A DNA stretch of 64,000 nucleotides from Phytophthora hibernalis (GCA_012656075.1 JAAKBF010000091.1:248001-312000); one strand, 5' to 3'. Numbered from the stretch's first letter, positions 22,666 to 34,032 are shown. The notes: generated by a model not told the origin, from the letters alone. Program-made: numbers and translations.

Positions 22666-22794
22666 TGCACAAACCCTAGTGTGAAATTGCGGCTGACCAT
22701 ATTTTCATCCCAAATATCACAATAGAAACGGATGGCCACAACCCGCACCCCAAATCCAGCAAAACCTCAGTATCGAATCGACTCTACGTGAAAA
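22666..22794. promoter_or_regulatory. Bidirectional promoter, EEF2KMT-like / eEF1B
   Basis: The two start codons are 129 bp apart in divergent orientation, so the promoters must overlap. A pyrimidine-rich TTTTCATCCC lies near 22704 and could be an initiator, but I cannot map a start site. Inference from spacing. Confidence 0.5.
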
Positions 22795-23364
22795 ATGCCG
22801 ACCGACATGAGCAAGTTCCAGCTGGTGCAGACCGCCAAGTTCTCGGTGCTGCACCCCGTTAAGGGCGCCAAGCCCATGAAGGCTATTGCCTCTGCTAAGA
22901 AGGCTGCCCCTAAGAAGGCTGCCCCTGCCCCCAAGAAGGCCGCCCCTGCCCCTAAGAAGGTCGAGGAGGAGGACGAGGACGACGACGACCTGTTCGGCGA
23001 CGACGATGAGGAGGAGGACGAAGCTGCCAAGGCGCTGGCCGCCAAGCGCGCGGAGGCCGCCAAGGCCGCCAAGAAGGAGAAGAAGAAGCCCATCGAGCGC
23101 TCGCAGGTGGTCATTGAGGTGAAGCCGTGGGAGGCCGAGACGGACCTGGAGGAGCTGGCTGCCAAGATCAAGGCGCTGCCCGTGGAAGGTCTGACGTGGG
23201 GCGAGGGCCACAAGCTGGTGCCCGTGGCTTTCGGCATCAAGAAGCTGCTGGTGCAGTGCATCATCATCGACGACCTCGTGCTGCTGGACGACATCACGGA
23301 GGCCATCGAGGGCTTCGAGGACTACGTGCAGTCGGTGGACGTCGCCTCCATGAACAAGATGTAA
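22795..23364 (+). CDS. Elongation factor 1-beta (eEF1B, GDP/GTP exchange)
   Basis: A single exon of 189 aa. eEF1B recharges eEF1A with GTP during elongation. It shows the family order: a short N-terminal part, here followed by an unusual Ala/Pro/Lys repeat (KKAAPAPKKAAPAPKK); the acidic central region DDDDLFGDDDEEEDE typical of EF-1 beta/delta; and the C-terminal exchange domain (VVIEVKPWEAETDLEEL, GLTWGEGHKLVPVAFGIKKL, ending FEDYVQSVDVASMNKM). The N-terminal GST-like domain of some homologs is missing, as in shorter eEF1B forms. Strong G/C third-position bias suggests high expression. ATG 22795 is the first in frame. Confidence 0.93.
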   Translation: MPTDMSKFQLVQTAKFSVLHPVKGAKPMKAIASAKKAAPKKAAPAPKKAAPAPKKVEEEDEDDDDLFGDDDEEEDEAAKALAAKRAEAAKAAKKEKKKPIERSQVVIEVKPWEAETDLEELAAKIKALPVEGLTWGEGHKLVPVAFGIKKLLVQCIIIDDLVLLDDITEAIEGFEDYVQSVDVASMNKM

Positions 23365-23611
23365 GGAGGTCACTAAACCCAAGTAGTGCCTCAATACATT
23401 GCGCTGTCTCAATCTATTGTAAATCGCTGTTTTGTTTTTGGAAAATTGCAATAGGAAATAATGTTGCTGGAAGAAACCATTCTGTTGCTTGAAGTCGCTT
23501 ACGTTGCTGTGCCTTCGCTTTAAGTTGCGTTCATTAGCGCAACGTTCAACCAGTCGAGCAAAAGGTCACAGTCAGCAGCATCACCTTGCAGTGTATCATA
23601 ACTTGGTGACC

Positions 23612-25654
23612 ATGTTGGAGTGCCAGAACTGTGGCGCCGTGGGCGACTCGTTCTTCAGCGAAAACTACTTTGGCGAGATGGTGTGCGAGTTGTGCGGTAC
23701 GCAGAGTTTTCTGCAGGCACGCAACGAGACGCAAGACCTGGAGGACATGGGCATGGACCTCACGACTGGAGTCACGGGCCTCAAGCGCCACCGTAAACAC
23801 AAACAGAGACGCGACCAGAAGCGACCAAAGACGGAAAACGACGAGAAGGACAAGCCGCAGCTGCCGGCGCTGGCGGACGCTGTCATCGCCACCCAAATGG
23901 TGCTGGACGCCATGACCAGAGCCCTCGTGGAACGGGTAGGACCCGACACATTCCCGTCCGACGACTACCCGCGCGTGGTGAAGCAGCTGTGGTTCAAGTT
24001 CCTAGAGACGTGGGCGGTGAAAGGCACCAAGCCGCTTCTGCGGTGCTACAATGAGTTTTTCCTGTTCTGGACGAAAGAGGAGGCTGAAAAGGTGGACCCG
24101 GCAGTGACACTCGACTTGCTGGAGGAATGGGACGTCAATTGGGAGAAACAGAAGGCGGTGGAGGAAGGAAGAGAGGGTGAAGAGGAAAAAGAAGAAACAC
24201 AAGAGAAGAAGGAGAAGGACCCACTGGCACACGAGAGGGAGAAAATGCAGGCGCGAGACGCGAAGAAGAAAGAGAAGAAGCGTCGTGGTGGCAAGAAGTC
24301 CTTTCGAGCTTCGGATACGCTCAGCAAGTTCTCGATCGTGGATTTACTGGGACTGTTGATGCTCGCGTCCCGCGTGCTGAATTTGGGTTTGCTGCCGAGT
24401 GATTTCGCAGACTGGGTCGCCACGGGAGTGATTCCGTACCATAACGCGCTGTCCACTTGCTGTGCGGACGAACCGGAGGTGCGGGAATCTGTGAAATACA
24501 TCTACCATTTCTTTCTCTCCGTGATGCTACGCCACAGAGCCACGGCCGTTCACATCGCCTACTCCGCACACCACCTGCAGTATCAAATGGGGTTACGTTT
24601 ACCCCCACTCAATGTGCCGTTGGCTGTCCATCGCGTTTGTAGCGTAATGGGCTTTCCTGGAGAGGTGTTCCGGAATTTCCAGTGGATTGCAGGTTTCTTC
24701 AATGCAGAAGGAGACGTACCTGAACCGCCACTCCTGCTTCAGTCCGAGGTCAATGGGTATCCCAGGTTCAAGCGCGAGTACACCAAGGCTGACAGAGACA
24801 GAGTAGACGCAATTCTTGAGTCGGAGATTGGCATTGTTGCACACTTGGTGGTGGCAATTAAGATGTGTGCAAATTGGCACGAGTGGATCTACGAGCGGAA
24901 TCACAACGAAGAAGGAGACGAAACCAAACGCAAGGCGCCACCCATTGCCGCGATAAACGAACCTCACCTACTTCCTCGGCGAGATCTCGATGCATTCACC
25001 AAGCTTGCGCGACAAGTTCTAGTGAATCGCGATCGTCCTGGAATACCCGAAGACCTCAAAGAGCACGTTAGCAATCTGGAGCAGATTCATGGAACGGATG
25101 AGCCCCCGACAACAGAAAACGATTCCCGAACGGGTCAAAACGAAAGACTCAAACAGAACGACATCTACGCTTACCCAGCTATTCATGTCGACGGGGTGCT
25201 CGCTGAGAGCGATGCAGCAATTGAAGAGCGCATGGAACGTCTGCGATCTCAAGAAACCAACAGCGACCCGGAGGAACAGAAGTTCAATGCGTTCTACTAC
25301 CCAGTGTTCTACCGAAGTGTGAGCATATCTATCCGCAGTGCGATGCATCCAGCCTACGAGCACGTGCTGGAGTTGCTCTGTCGGAAGATCAACACGCCGA
25401 TTGCTTCTGTACTGGGTCGGTTGGCTGAGCTGGACAAACGGATGCAGAGCTTGGTCTACCACTTCGAGCGCACGCAGTTCCACGTGGATATGCTGCATGA
25501 TGGGAACTCTAAACTGAAAGCTGCTAGAAAAGCTGCTCGGCGTGCGAAGTCAAGGGCTGCTGCTACTGCTGCTGCATCAGGCATGGCTAAACCCGAAGCA
25601 GTTGACGAAGAGTCGAGTGATAATGGAGACGAGCGAGTGCTGCGCTGGGCTTGA
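23612..25654 (+). CDS. RNA polymerase I initiation factor TAF1B/Rrn7-like
   Basis: A single exon of 680 aa. Start chosen at ATG 23612 because the protein then begins with a zinc ribbon (CQNCG..., 20 residues, CELCG followed by TQSF), the hallmark of TAF1B/Rrn7. This TFIIB-like subunit recruits RNA polymerase I to rDNA promoters. Downstream are two helical, cyclin-fold-like regions (PRVVKQLWFKFLETWAVKG; FSIVDLLGLLMLASRVLNLG; RLPPLNVPLAVHRVCSVMG), separated by a Lys/Glu-rich low-complexity segment at about 24120-24300. The C-terminus has an Ala/Lys-rich tail. No frame break. The gap to eEF1B is 247 bp. Confidence 0.8.
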   Translation: MLECQNCGAVGDSFFSENYFGEMVCELCGTQSFLQARNETQDLEDMGMDLTTGVTGLKRHRKHKQRRDQKRPKTENDEKDKPQLPALADAVIATQMVLDAMTRALVERVGPDTFPSDDYPRVVKQLWFKFLETWAVKGTKPLLRCYNEFFLFWTKEEAEKVDPAVTLDLLEEWDVNWEKQKAVEEGREGEEEKEETQEKKEKDPLAHEREKMQARDAKKKEKKRRGGKKSFRASDTLSKFSIVDLLGLLMLASRVLNLGLLPSDFADWVATGVIPYHNALSTCCADEPEVRESVKYIYHFFLSVMLRHRATAVHIAYSAHHLQYQMGLRLPPLNVPLAVHRVCSVMGFPGEVFRNFQWIAGFFNAEGDVPEPPLLLQSEVNGYPRFKREYTKADRDRVDAILESEIGIVAHLVVAIKMCANWHEWIYERNHNEEGDETKRKAPPIAAINEPHLLPRRDLDAFTKLARQVLVNRDRPGIPEDLKEHVSNLEQIHGTDEPPTTENDSRTGQNERLKQNDIYAYPAIHVDGVLAESDAAIEERMERLRSQETNSDPEEQKFNAFYYPVFYRSVSISIRSAMHPAYEHVLELLCRKINTPIASVLGRLAELDKRMQSLVYHFERTQFHVDMLHDGNSKLKAARKAARRAKSRAAATAAASGMAKPEAVDEESSDNGDERVLRWA

Positions 25655-25744
25655 AACGTCGCGGCCGCCGAGTCGCGATCCTAACTTGGGGTGCAGTGGA
25701 AGACAATATCACGAACACTCGGGCTAGGAACGATATAAGCAAAG

Positions 25745-26515
25745 ATGGTAGGAATGACAATAGACGCAATAGGAATACTCTACGTTCACTGACTTCTGTG
25801 TTGTTATTGCTGTAGACTACCTGTGCTCAAGCTATCAAGGCCTGGGTAAGCAGCGCTGCATCCGAAAGAGAACGTAAGTCCGTGGTGTTAAAACTATTGG
25901 AGAAATGGTTTTGCAGGAGGCCAAGAACTCGGCTTCGGCGGAAGAATCGTCCATCATCAAGCTGTACTGCCAGATGCCTCCGATCACAAAGCTCGACAAC
26001 TCCCTCAACACGCTCAAAAACTGCGAGTACGTAGTTTGTCGTCGCTTGCAGGCCTCGCAGTAATTGACAGACTTGTTTGCGTGCATTACAGACAACTCTC
26101 GCTATCGACGAATGGTATTGACCGCCTTATCCCTCTCTCGGGAATGAAAAAGCTGCGGATCCTGTCACTTGGACGGAACCAAATCAAGAAGATCGAGAAG
26201 CTAGACGATGTGTCAGATACGTTGGAGGAGCTCTGGTTGTCGTATAACGTCATCGCCACGCTGGACGGGCTTTCGGGACTCACGAACCTCACCACACTCT
26301 ACGTCTCCAACAACCTCATCAAGAGCTGGGACGAACTCGACAAACTTGCAAGTCTTCCTAAACTACGTGACGTCCTGTTCACGGGCAACCCTATTTACGA
26401 GAACTTGAGCAAGGAGGACGCACGACTCAACGTGCTGAAGCGGATCCCCAAGGTCGCCAAGATCGACGGCGATATGGTGAAGCAGACTGAACGTGACGCT
26501 GCTCTAGGGCAATAA
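25745..26515 (+). CDS. DNAL1: Axonemal dynein light chain 1 (DNAL1/LC1)
   Basis: Four exons: 25745-25747 (only the ATG), 25816-25845, 25917-26026 and 26092-26515, all with GT-AG introns and matching phases, giving 188 aa, the family's usual size. LC1 binds the outer-arm dynein heavy chain in flagella, here presumably of zoospores. The family pattern is complete: TTCAQAIKAWEAKN, IIKLYCQMPPITKLDNSLN, LSLSTNGIDRL, LRILSLGRNQIKKIEKLD, TLEELWLSYNVIATL, LYVSNNLIKSWDEL, LRDVLFTGNPIYENLS and the C-terminal IPKVAKIDG. The first intron directly follows the initiator ATG, which makes the start easy to miss. Confidence 0.88.
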
Positions 26516-26657
26516 CTACGGCAGAAACGAACACAGTTGTTTAGTTGTGCAGTCGCAAATGGCCTTCACAGCGTATTTCAATTCGATTTTTCGTAATGAT
26601 CAACTGCACGTGTCCACTTCACACATATTGGACAACAACTGCTGTCTATTTGTCTCG

Positions 26658-27737
26658 TTACTTGCCGTTCTTGAGGTATGGGAGCATGTAGCTGAAGTCC
26701 TTCTTGCCGTGGCCACCCGAGACCATCATGTTGAAGAGCTGGTGCACTTGGCACGTCAGAGGGACCGACACTTCCGCCTGCTTGGCGCAGTCCATGGCAA
26801 GCCCCAGATCCTTCCGGTGTAGCGTCACGGCAAAGCCGCCTTCGTAGTTGTTCGACGACGGCACATTCTCCATCAAACCCGGGTACGGGTGGTTCCTATT
26901 GTCAAAAGCACGTCAGCATCGATCCAGCTTGGAAAGCAGCCCTCACTACTTACACAAGAGTAGACCAACACGAAGACGTAGAAGTGTCCATGATGGTCTT
27001 GAGGATCTTGGGGTCAATACCTAACGTCGTGCCGAGGTTCATGGCTTCAGCAACGGACGCCATCTGAATCGCCAATGCCAGGTTGTTGCACAGCTTGGCG
27101 ATCTGACCCGTAGCTACAACACACAACAATGAGCACAATTCCTCACTACCCACCACCTTCAACTCAGTTACGTACAGCTTCCACCGCAGTACACCAAGTT
27201 CTTGCCCATGGCCTTCAACAGCGGCTTGACACGCTCGAACTCGTCCGGTTCCCCGCCCACCATAAACGTCAGCGTCCCGTTCTGAGCTCCTGCGACGCCC
27301 CCAGACACGGGAGCGTCCACGAACGTCGCGCCCAACTCGTGCAGTTTGGTGCTCAGCTTCTTGGTGAAGATCGGATCGATGGTGCTCGAATCCAGCAGCA
27401 GATGCTCGCTGCGTAGTGCCTTGTGGATACCGTCGTCCCCCAGGTAGACGCACTCGACGACGGCGGTGGACGGCAGCATGGTGATGATGGTGTCGCACTG
27501 CTCAGTCACGTCTGCAGGCGTGGAGGCGGCCACGGCGCCCTGTTCCACCTGCTTCTGCACGTTGGCAGGCTCGGGGTCGCACACGACGAGCTTGTGGCCG
27601 TGTTTGCGGAGGTTGGCAGCCATGCGTCCGCCCATTTGACCCAAGCCAATGACACCCACCTGGTCCTTGGAGCGAACGGTGGAGAGCGCTCTGGAGTGAA
27701 GCGCTTGCGAGGAGCGGAGGAAGGTCGTACGCAGCAT
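26658..27737 (-). CDS. HIBADH: 3-hydroxyisobutyrate dehydrogenase, mitochondrial
   Basis: Exons 27737-27176, 27113-26954 and 26895-26658, in phase, 319 aa. Catalyses NAD-dependent oxidation of 3-hydroxyisobutyrate in valine breakdown. An Arg/Ser-rich mitochondrial presequence (MLRTTFLRSSQALHSRAL) precedes the Rossmann motif VGVIGLGQMGGRMA, the substrate loop DAPVSGGVAGAQNGTLTFMV, the catalytic Lys region GQIAKLCNNLALAIQM, and the C-terminal SSNNYEGGFAVTLHRKDLGL with KKDFSYMLPYL. No frame break. Confidence 0.92.
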
Positions 27738-28087
27738 CGGGACTTGAGTGCTTGGCTTGGACGGATAATGGCGAATGGCACGGCAGTTGACGCACCGGTA
27801 GCTCCTCGCAACTTCAAGTTAAGGAACGTGACAATTATGCTAAGTACGAAACGCAAGCTGGTGCTTCAAGGTCCAAGATGACGTGGTTCTTGGTGTGCAC
27901 CACGCAGCAATGGAGGAACTGGAACTTCCACTGGAAGATGAGTCCATTACAGTAATATGCTATCTGTGTGTGGGAGACCACATATCCAGCGCATCATTGC
28001 AGCTCTCTTAGTCTCCACTCACTCTCTTCTACGTCATGACTGGAAGTTATCGGTCGGAGGGAGCAGCTTGGCGTGCGTCTACAGCAT
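27738..28087. other. Spacer
   Basis: 5' region of the dehydrogenase and 3' flank of the NF-YC gene. Nothing recognised. Confidence 0.4.
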
Positions 28088-28549
28088 TTAGTTGATGACG
28101 TCCACCAAGAAGTCGAAGATGTCCGTGTTCCTGATGGCCGTCTGGATGTCCTCCTTCTGCAGCGTCCGCCGCTTGTTCTTCTCCGAGTAGCCCCACGACC
28201 GCAGCGTGAGCTCCAGGATGAACATCTCGCAGGCCTTGGCGAACAGCACGGGCGCCTCGGCACTAATCATGCGGACGTCCTCGTCCGACTTCATGATGCG
28301 CTTGATGCGCGCGAGCGGCAGGTCGTTGTGGTTCTTGAAGTCTGATGACAGATCACAGATCAGGACACAAAATTAGTGTCGTGTATCACACAACCCCACA
28401 TTTTAGTCCACGGCACCTTGTTCACTGCCCACTTCGAGCTGCTCCATCTCCAGCAGCTGCTTGGCCCAGAAAGACTTGAGCTGCTGCTCCATCTGCAGCT
28501 GGTGCTGGGCCTGCTCGGCCTCTGTGAGTTCCACCACTTGGCCTTCCAT
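28088..28549 (-). CDS. NF-YC/HAP5 CCAAT-binding factor subunit
   Basis: Exons 28549-28417 and 28341-28088 give 128 aa. NF-YC pairs with NF-YB through a histone fold, and the dimer with NF-YA binds CCAAT. Visible features: a Gln-rich N-terminus (EQAQHQLQMEQQLKSFWAKQ), then the histone fold LPLARIKRIMKSDEDVRMIS, EAPVLFAKACEMFILELTLR, RRTLQKEDIQTAI and DIFDFLVDVI. The protein ends right after the fold, lacking the activation tail seen in longer homologs. The FWAKQ motif just before the fold is typical of the NF-YC family. Confidence 0.92.
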
Positions 28550-28838
28550 CGTTCGGCTCTGTAGACGTCAATTCAGGGAATTACGACGCGCTTGCAACGG
28601 GGACAAGGAGGTTGGCGCTTGGGCTAACTGAAGGGTGATGACGGGAGGAAGCTGAGGACGTGGGGAGCGACAGACACGGAGAGACAGTGACGTCACTTGG
28701 TGACAATCAACTCGACTCTTCAGATTTTCAAAGAATGCAGTTCTGGCTGCTATTTAATGTGGAGTACGTATATATATTATGGTCCACATCGGATATCAAA
28801 CAGTAAAATGCTACATTCAAAAGATGGCTACATTCGCC

Positions 28839-30998
28839 TTACATGTTGAAGTGCATGTCCCTCTGCGAGCAAGAACGGCATTGATTAGTACAAATACACA
28901 TTTGGATAGATTGGTAGGTCAACGTACTCGGATGTTGGCGCGTAGACGTTGTAGCTGCATCTTCTTCTTGTCGATGGTGGTAATGGGCAGTCGAGGTGAC
29001 TGGCTCAAGTGCTCCGTTGTTGGGTCCTTTAGTGGAGATGCAATGGGTGAAGGCGATCGAGTTTCATCGAGATTCAGATTTGGCATCTGTCCTAGCACGT
29101 CACTGGCATCGGATTTGAAATCGTCCTGACTGCTGGATGACCACGGATTGCATTGATCCATCGCTAGACTGGCGCTGCTGTCTTCGTTGTTGCTTTTGGG
29201 CGCTGGTCTCGGCTCTTTTTGCTGTGGTTTTGATTTCCTTTCTGTCTTCTCGAGGCTGAAGGTGTAGAGCTGTTGCGTTGAGTCAAGACTCGCACGAGGC
29301 TTGTTTCTTGCTGGGAAGCGTCAACAGCATTGGTGCGAACGGGATTGACTGGTGGCTCCACAATAGCCTCATCGGGGAAGCGGGTGAATTGAACGGACGT
29401 ATTGATCACGATACGTATGACAGGCTTAAGAGATGTCACGATGATACGCAAAACATGCCCGTATAGCTGGAAATGAATCAACGTCAGTTCCACACCAAGC
29501 TGTGAGAAAACCAAGCGACGATGCTTACATCACGTGGTCGACTGAGGCCTGGGAAATACAAGAGCGGGTTAAAGTATCGAGAGGATACGGAGTCCTGGAC
29601 TGTTTGAGGCCCATCAAAGAGCAAGTAGTTTTCTTCGTCCACCTGTGTTTGATTTCCATCGATTAACCAAGTTAGTAGCGAATGCTCTTCGCCATGCTGT
29701 CAAGACTCACCATGAGATCGTCCAGAATAATCGTCTTGGCAGGATTGACAGAGGTGTCCGTAAATGAAGCCTGGAAGCGCCAGGTTGTCAATGGTTTGGG
29801 ATGTACTAGTCGCAACTCCAGCATGTAGAAGGACGGATCATCCGGTTTGGGTACGGGGAGGGGGCACTGCTTTTCTGTTTCTCCAACGATTTCGACCTCG
29901 GGTCTTGACTGTGGCTGTGGTTCCGGTCGTGGTGAGTATGGAGGGGTTTATCGTTGCTTTGGTGCTGTTTGACTTGCTTACGAACGGCAATCGCTGGGCG
30001 CTGGCGACAGATTTTACGCTTGGTTTTCGGCGCTCGTTGGGGTTTTCAGTAGCGTTAATGGTGGATGGAGCGAACCAATTCTTAGGTTGGTGATCGGAGA
30101 TGTTGAAATATGCTGATCGGCTTCGAGCGCTCAAATAAGCTTTACTCTTCTTCGGCTGCAAACCTGTTGATGTCAGCGGCCTTTGGTGGAGGCAAAGCAT
30201 TGTGCACTGCAGCACTATACTCATCTACAGTCCAACAGCCAGAAAAGTAGAAGCAAGAAGAAAGTCAGGAAATTGTTTTGTGGCATCGACAATCTAATTG
30301 CTCACCTGTATCGCTGTTGTTTTGGTTATTCATGCATGGTTCTTGTATTTGACGCTGGCTTGCTATCGATTCTTGCTCTTGACGTTCATCTTGCACATTT
30401 GCGTTGAGCAACTTCGACTGTAGCGCCTAAAACGTCTCAATTAGTCGAGATCACATGAATTTGAGCCGTCGACATAAGCCTACCTCTCGAGTGGGGAGCC
30501 CAGTTCTTGACCCCAGTTTACAGCGGACTCGATTTCCTGTCGTGCAAACCATTAAATTAGACGTTATTACCGCTCTGAAAGCTAATCAGCGACTTACATG
30601 CCAAGTCTCCTGCAAAATCTCCTCTGCTCGCCTTTGTTTAGGTCAACCCACTTGTCTGGGAGCAGTTCGGTCGAACTTTCATGCAGATCTCTCCTTGCAG
30701 TCGTGGGGCGTGGCGTTGAGTGCGCTGATCTCTTTTCAGATTTCTCCCCGCGCGCAGAACTTGGCTGCGATCGACTTGTTCTTTCAATACTCGAGTAAGT
30801 CTGGTTGGATCGCGTCACCACTACGCCGTTCACAGAATTTAGTGTTGGCAGAAGAGAGGTGGGCTTCTGGGTTTCTACAAGTTCGCGAAGCTGCTCAGAC
30901 GACGCTACTTTCGGCGTACGCAAGCTATTTGACTTGGACAACATCTTGATGGTGCGGTCAAGCACCTGGAACTTGGCTTCGATGAGGCTGCACGACAT
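28839..30998 (-). CDS. Unrecognised multi-exon protein
   Basis: Begins at ATG 30998 (MSCSLIEAKFQVLDRTIKM) and ends in a small last exon (RDMHFNM, stop 28839). At least seven exons are visible. Recognisable coding segments, in order: 30998-30598; about 30535-30483; EYSAAVHNALPPPKAADIN (before 30150); 30140-29840; DPSFYMLELRLVHPKPLTTW to ILDDLM (ends about 29711); DEENYLLFDGPQTVQDSVSS (about 29640-29530); LYGHVLRIIVTSLKP onward; and NPWSSSSQDDFKSDASDVLG. Breaks at 29943-29946 (C4 on the coding strand) and 29216-29220 (A5) are fixed by one base each. Others near 30150 and 30530 are unresolved, so the exon model is approximate. Ser/Pro-rich and charged, with a folded middle part; no signal peptide or helix. 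I do not recognise the family. Confidence 0.5.
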
Positions 30999-31158
30999 CT
31001 TTGATGCCGCGTGAGAAGTTCTGGTGATGAAGCTTAAAAATGCTGAGCTATGTATAAGCAAGAGATCGATACAGGTTGAAGGACAGCTGTATTTTTGTTT
31101 CTGTTGCGCTGGCCCTGGCGAAACCACCTTCACTTCTTTTACTGCTCAACGCACACGC

Positions 31159-32143
31159 TTACAGACTTTCGGAGGGGTCCGAAGTGTCAAATCTGAGGCC
31201 TTCCTGGGGCTGGTTGCCTGTTGAATCGTCAATGCTGCAGTGGATTCCGAAACTACTCGAAAAGCTCAAGATCGGCCGTATGGCTGGACTTGATGCCGAG
31301 CCACCAGCTTCTGGGCTTGCATCCTTCGACTCTGAAGGTGTGACTCGACGTGGCTGTCTTCGCCAGGTCTCTCGTGCTTGATTTTCCACCAAAAAGGACA
31401 CGAGCTTTTCCTTTTGCGATTGCTCAGCTTCCGATAGAGTGTTCGTGTCGCCAATTCTGTTCGCACACGCGAGCGGCATGGCATCATTCTGCAGCATAGC
31501 AGTCCAAAGCAGCAGAGTTAGTATTTAGCTAGCAATACTTGCAATTAACTTTTACCCACCGCAGCGATGGCATTCACGTCGGCACCGAACAAAACGAGCA
31601 AGTACGCGATAGGATACAAGTTTTGGAGCAGGCGACGTGTAGTGCCGTGTACAGATCGGACTTCCGCTGCCAATTAACGTCGACACCAGCATCCAGAAGA
31701 AACCGAATGAGAGGTTGGACAGCATCAGCCTTTTGCCGACTGTCAATACTCTCGATGACCCCGTGCAGGACATCTCTCATGTAACTTTGCTCCAGGTCGA
31801 ATCCATTGAGCAGCAGGAATCGCAGGATATCCAGTCTCCTCGTCGAGCAGGCCTCGCGGAACATCCTCACGGTATAAAACATGAGCATTTGCCCCTATCG
31901 ACAGCAGCATTATCTTCGTCAAGAAGGTGGTCCGTATTATATTAGCCGCAGGGTAACATTCCATCGTACCTCTTCTAGATGCTCAGTTGCACATTGAAGT
32001 GCCCGCAAATTCCCATCGTGGGTAAAATCGACGAGGAGCTTCCCGTTGGCCACCAAATTGGCTGCAGACTCCGGGTCTTGCTCACGCAACTTCTCCAGTC
32101 TCTTCATTTCGTCTAGCGGGCTTCCAGTGCAGCGGAACGCCAT
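31159..32143 (-). CDS. Ankyrin repeat protein
   Basis: Exons 32143-31970, 31894-31560 and 31488-31159, about 279 aa. The third junction uses donor GTGGGT. Ankyrin-like units: LLVDFTHDGNLRALQCATEH, ACSTRRLDILRFLLLNGFDL, LIRFLLDAGVDVNWQRKSDLY followed by TALHVAC, and YLLVLFGADVNAIAA with PLACANRIGDT. A frame break at 31621-31624 (A4 on the coding strand) is repaired by one base and makes the last repeat contiguous. The C-terminal third is polar and low-complexity (QSQKEKLVSFLVENQ, Ser-rich tail). No membrane segment. A scaffold role is a family-level inference. Confidence 0.7.
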
Positions 32144-32577
32144 GGTGCTCTACTTTTGGATATGGAGCGCCTCTTCAAAGGGGTTATTGGCGATTGTTCG
32201 CATTAGATTTCGAGAAGACTTCTACGAATTATGACCAACATTGTAGGTGTTGGTCATCATTTTGCCAGGCAGAACAAGTAAAACCAACTCGACGACTGCA
32301 ACTGCAACTACACGTACCACCTCAACAATTTCGACTGATGAACGAGGTCTCGTTTCAAGAGGAACCACTCATCAATGTCGCTCGTTAGTCAAATGACGCG
32401 TTAATCTGCGGTCACAGCGAGCTCAAGCGGGGTTTCACTTCAACTTGTGCGTTTACCATCCAGCTCTGAGGTTTAACTGAGACCGAGCCAGCTCGATCTC
32501 ACAAGCTGGTCCCGATTGTCATTCTCCAATTTCCACCCGTGGACTCAAATCACTTTTGTCAACAGTTCGTGTCCAAG
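32144..32577. other. Divergent spacer
   Basis: 434 bp between the start codons of the ankyrin gene (-) and SLC45-like copy 2 (+). No further feature seen. Confidence 0.4.
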
Positions 32578-34007
32578 ATGAAGGACTACGAGCAAGGCTA
32601 CGACCTCCACACTTCTCCCAAGCCCGGAACCATTCAAGATGGTGGTGACAATTCGTCCAAGTCTCACCCGTCGATTTGGCTGCTGTTAGCGATTTCCATG
32701 CCTCGGATGGCAATTCAAATGGCCTGGGCGGCGCAATGGGCGGCACTTGGTCCCTACCTATCGACAATGCTCCCGCGGTTTGCGGTGCAGATTACTCAGT
32801 TCATCGGCCCTATCACTGGTGTCTTTGTAGCCCCAAGTGTGGGCGTCTTCAGTGATCGCAGTACCATGAAAATGGGTCGACGTCGCCCGTTCCTGATCGT
32901 GGCTGGAGTTCTCAGCATCATTTGTTGGATTGCCATGGGATACACACGTGAAATGGGCGAAGCCTTGGGAGATCACGGTGACGGAGCTGATGGCGAGGAG
33001 ACCGATCGCACGTGGACTTCAATCTTAACTGTATTTTTCTACCTCTGGATGGACATCACCGTGAACATCGTTCAAACCCCGGCCATGCTGCTCGTCGCCG
33101 ACTTTGCGGGAGATCGCCAGACTACAGGGGCAGCTCTTGGTCAGGCATGGGCGACATTGGGTGCGATTTTGATTGCGGGCTACATTGAGTTCTTCGGGGC
33201 AGCTTACAAGACGCTGCACTGGTTCATGGGAATGCTTTCTGTGACTATGCTCATCTGTATCAGTGTCGCTGTGGTTTTTGCGAAGGAAACTCCGCTATCT
33301 CCGAACGATATTGAAGCAGCGTCGTCGTGTTCACGGGTGAAGCACGCCTTTGCTGCGGTGTATCACGGATCCGCACACTTCCTGGTGTGCTTGCAGTGTA
33401 CTGGGTTGCCTTCTTCTTCACGCAGTATGGCTACACGGCGTACAATGGCAACAAGGGTCAATTCTTCGGGCTTGAGGTGTACGGTGGAGAGTCTGAAAAC
33501 GCAGACAGTTGTGACCCGTGCAGTGCTGAACAAGATGCTTACAACCACGGCGTAAGCGTTGCTGGCGGCCGAGCAGACCTCCTGTACAACGTCGTGGGTT
33601 ATGTGTGCGCTTGGGCCATGCCGTTCGTGGTCCACAAGATTGGCGTTAAGTGGGTCCTCACCATTTCAATAGTGCCTCAAATTCTTTACTCGGCCATGGC
33701 GTGGGTTAGCAGCCCTGGGTTCAACGTATTTGTCGTTGCCACGACCGGCATCACTCACGCCGTGTGGTTCGCGCTCGTTGTTCCGGTGATTATCCACGTC
33801 TTTGGGGAGGAGGAAGAGATTGGCGTCTTCGTGGGGGCGCTAAACTCGGCAAATTGTTTTGGCCAGTTGCTCAACTTTGCCATTGGCACGGGGTTAGTAC
33901 AAACCTCACTCGGATACAAGCTGCCGGTGTTCGTCGGAGGTATCGCCAGCTTCCTGGGCTTCCTGACGATTTTGATCTTCTACAAGATGAAGATGTACAG
34001 CATGTAG
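32578..34007 (+). CDS. SLC45/GPH-type sugar:proton symporter, copy 2
   Basis: Start ATG 32578 (MKDYEQGYDLHTSPKPG), matched by copy 3 (MADVEKGYELQGSPKPG). About 476 aa, 12 predicted helices, SMPRMAIQMAWAAQWAALGP, MKMGRRRPFLIVAG and DFAGDRQTTGAALGQAWATL. One frame break at 33367-33368 (GG) between AAVYHG and IRTLPGVLAVYW is repaired by one base; copy 3 reads VYHGIRTLPGVLAIYG continuously. Tandem with copy 3 (same strand, 1.34 kb apart) and clearly its closest relative, so a recent local duplication. Role as in copy 1. Confidence 0.82.
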
Positions 34008-34032
34008 TGGGTTGGATACCCTCGATGGAAAA

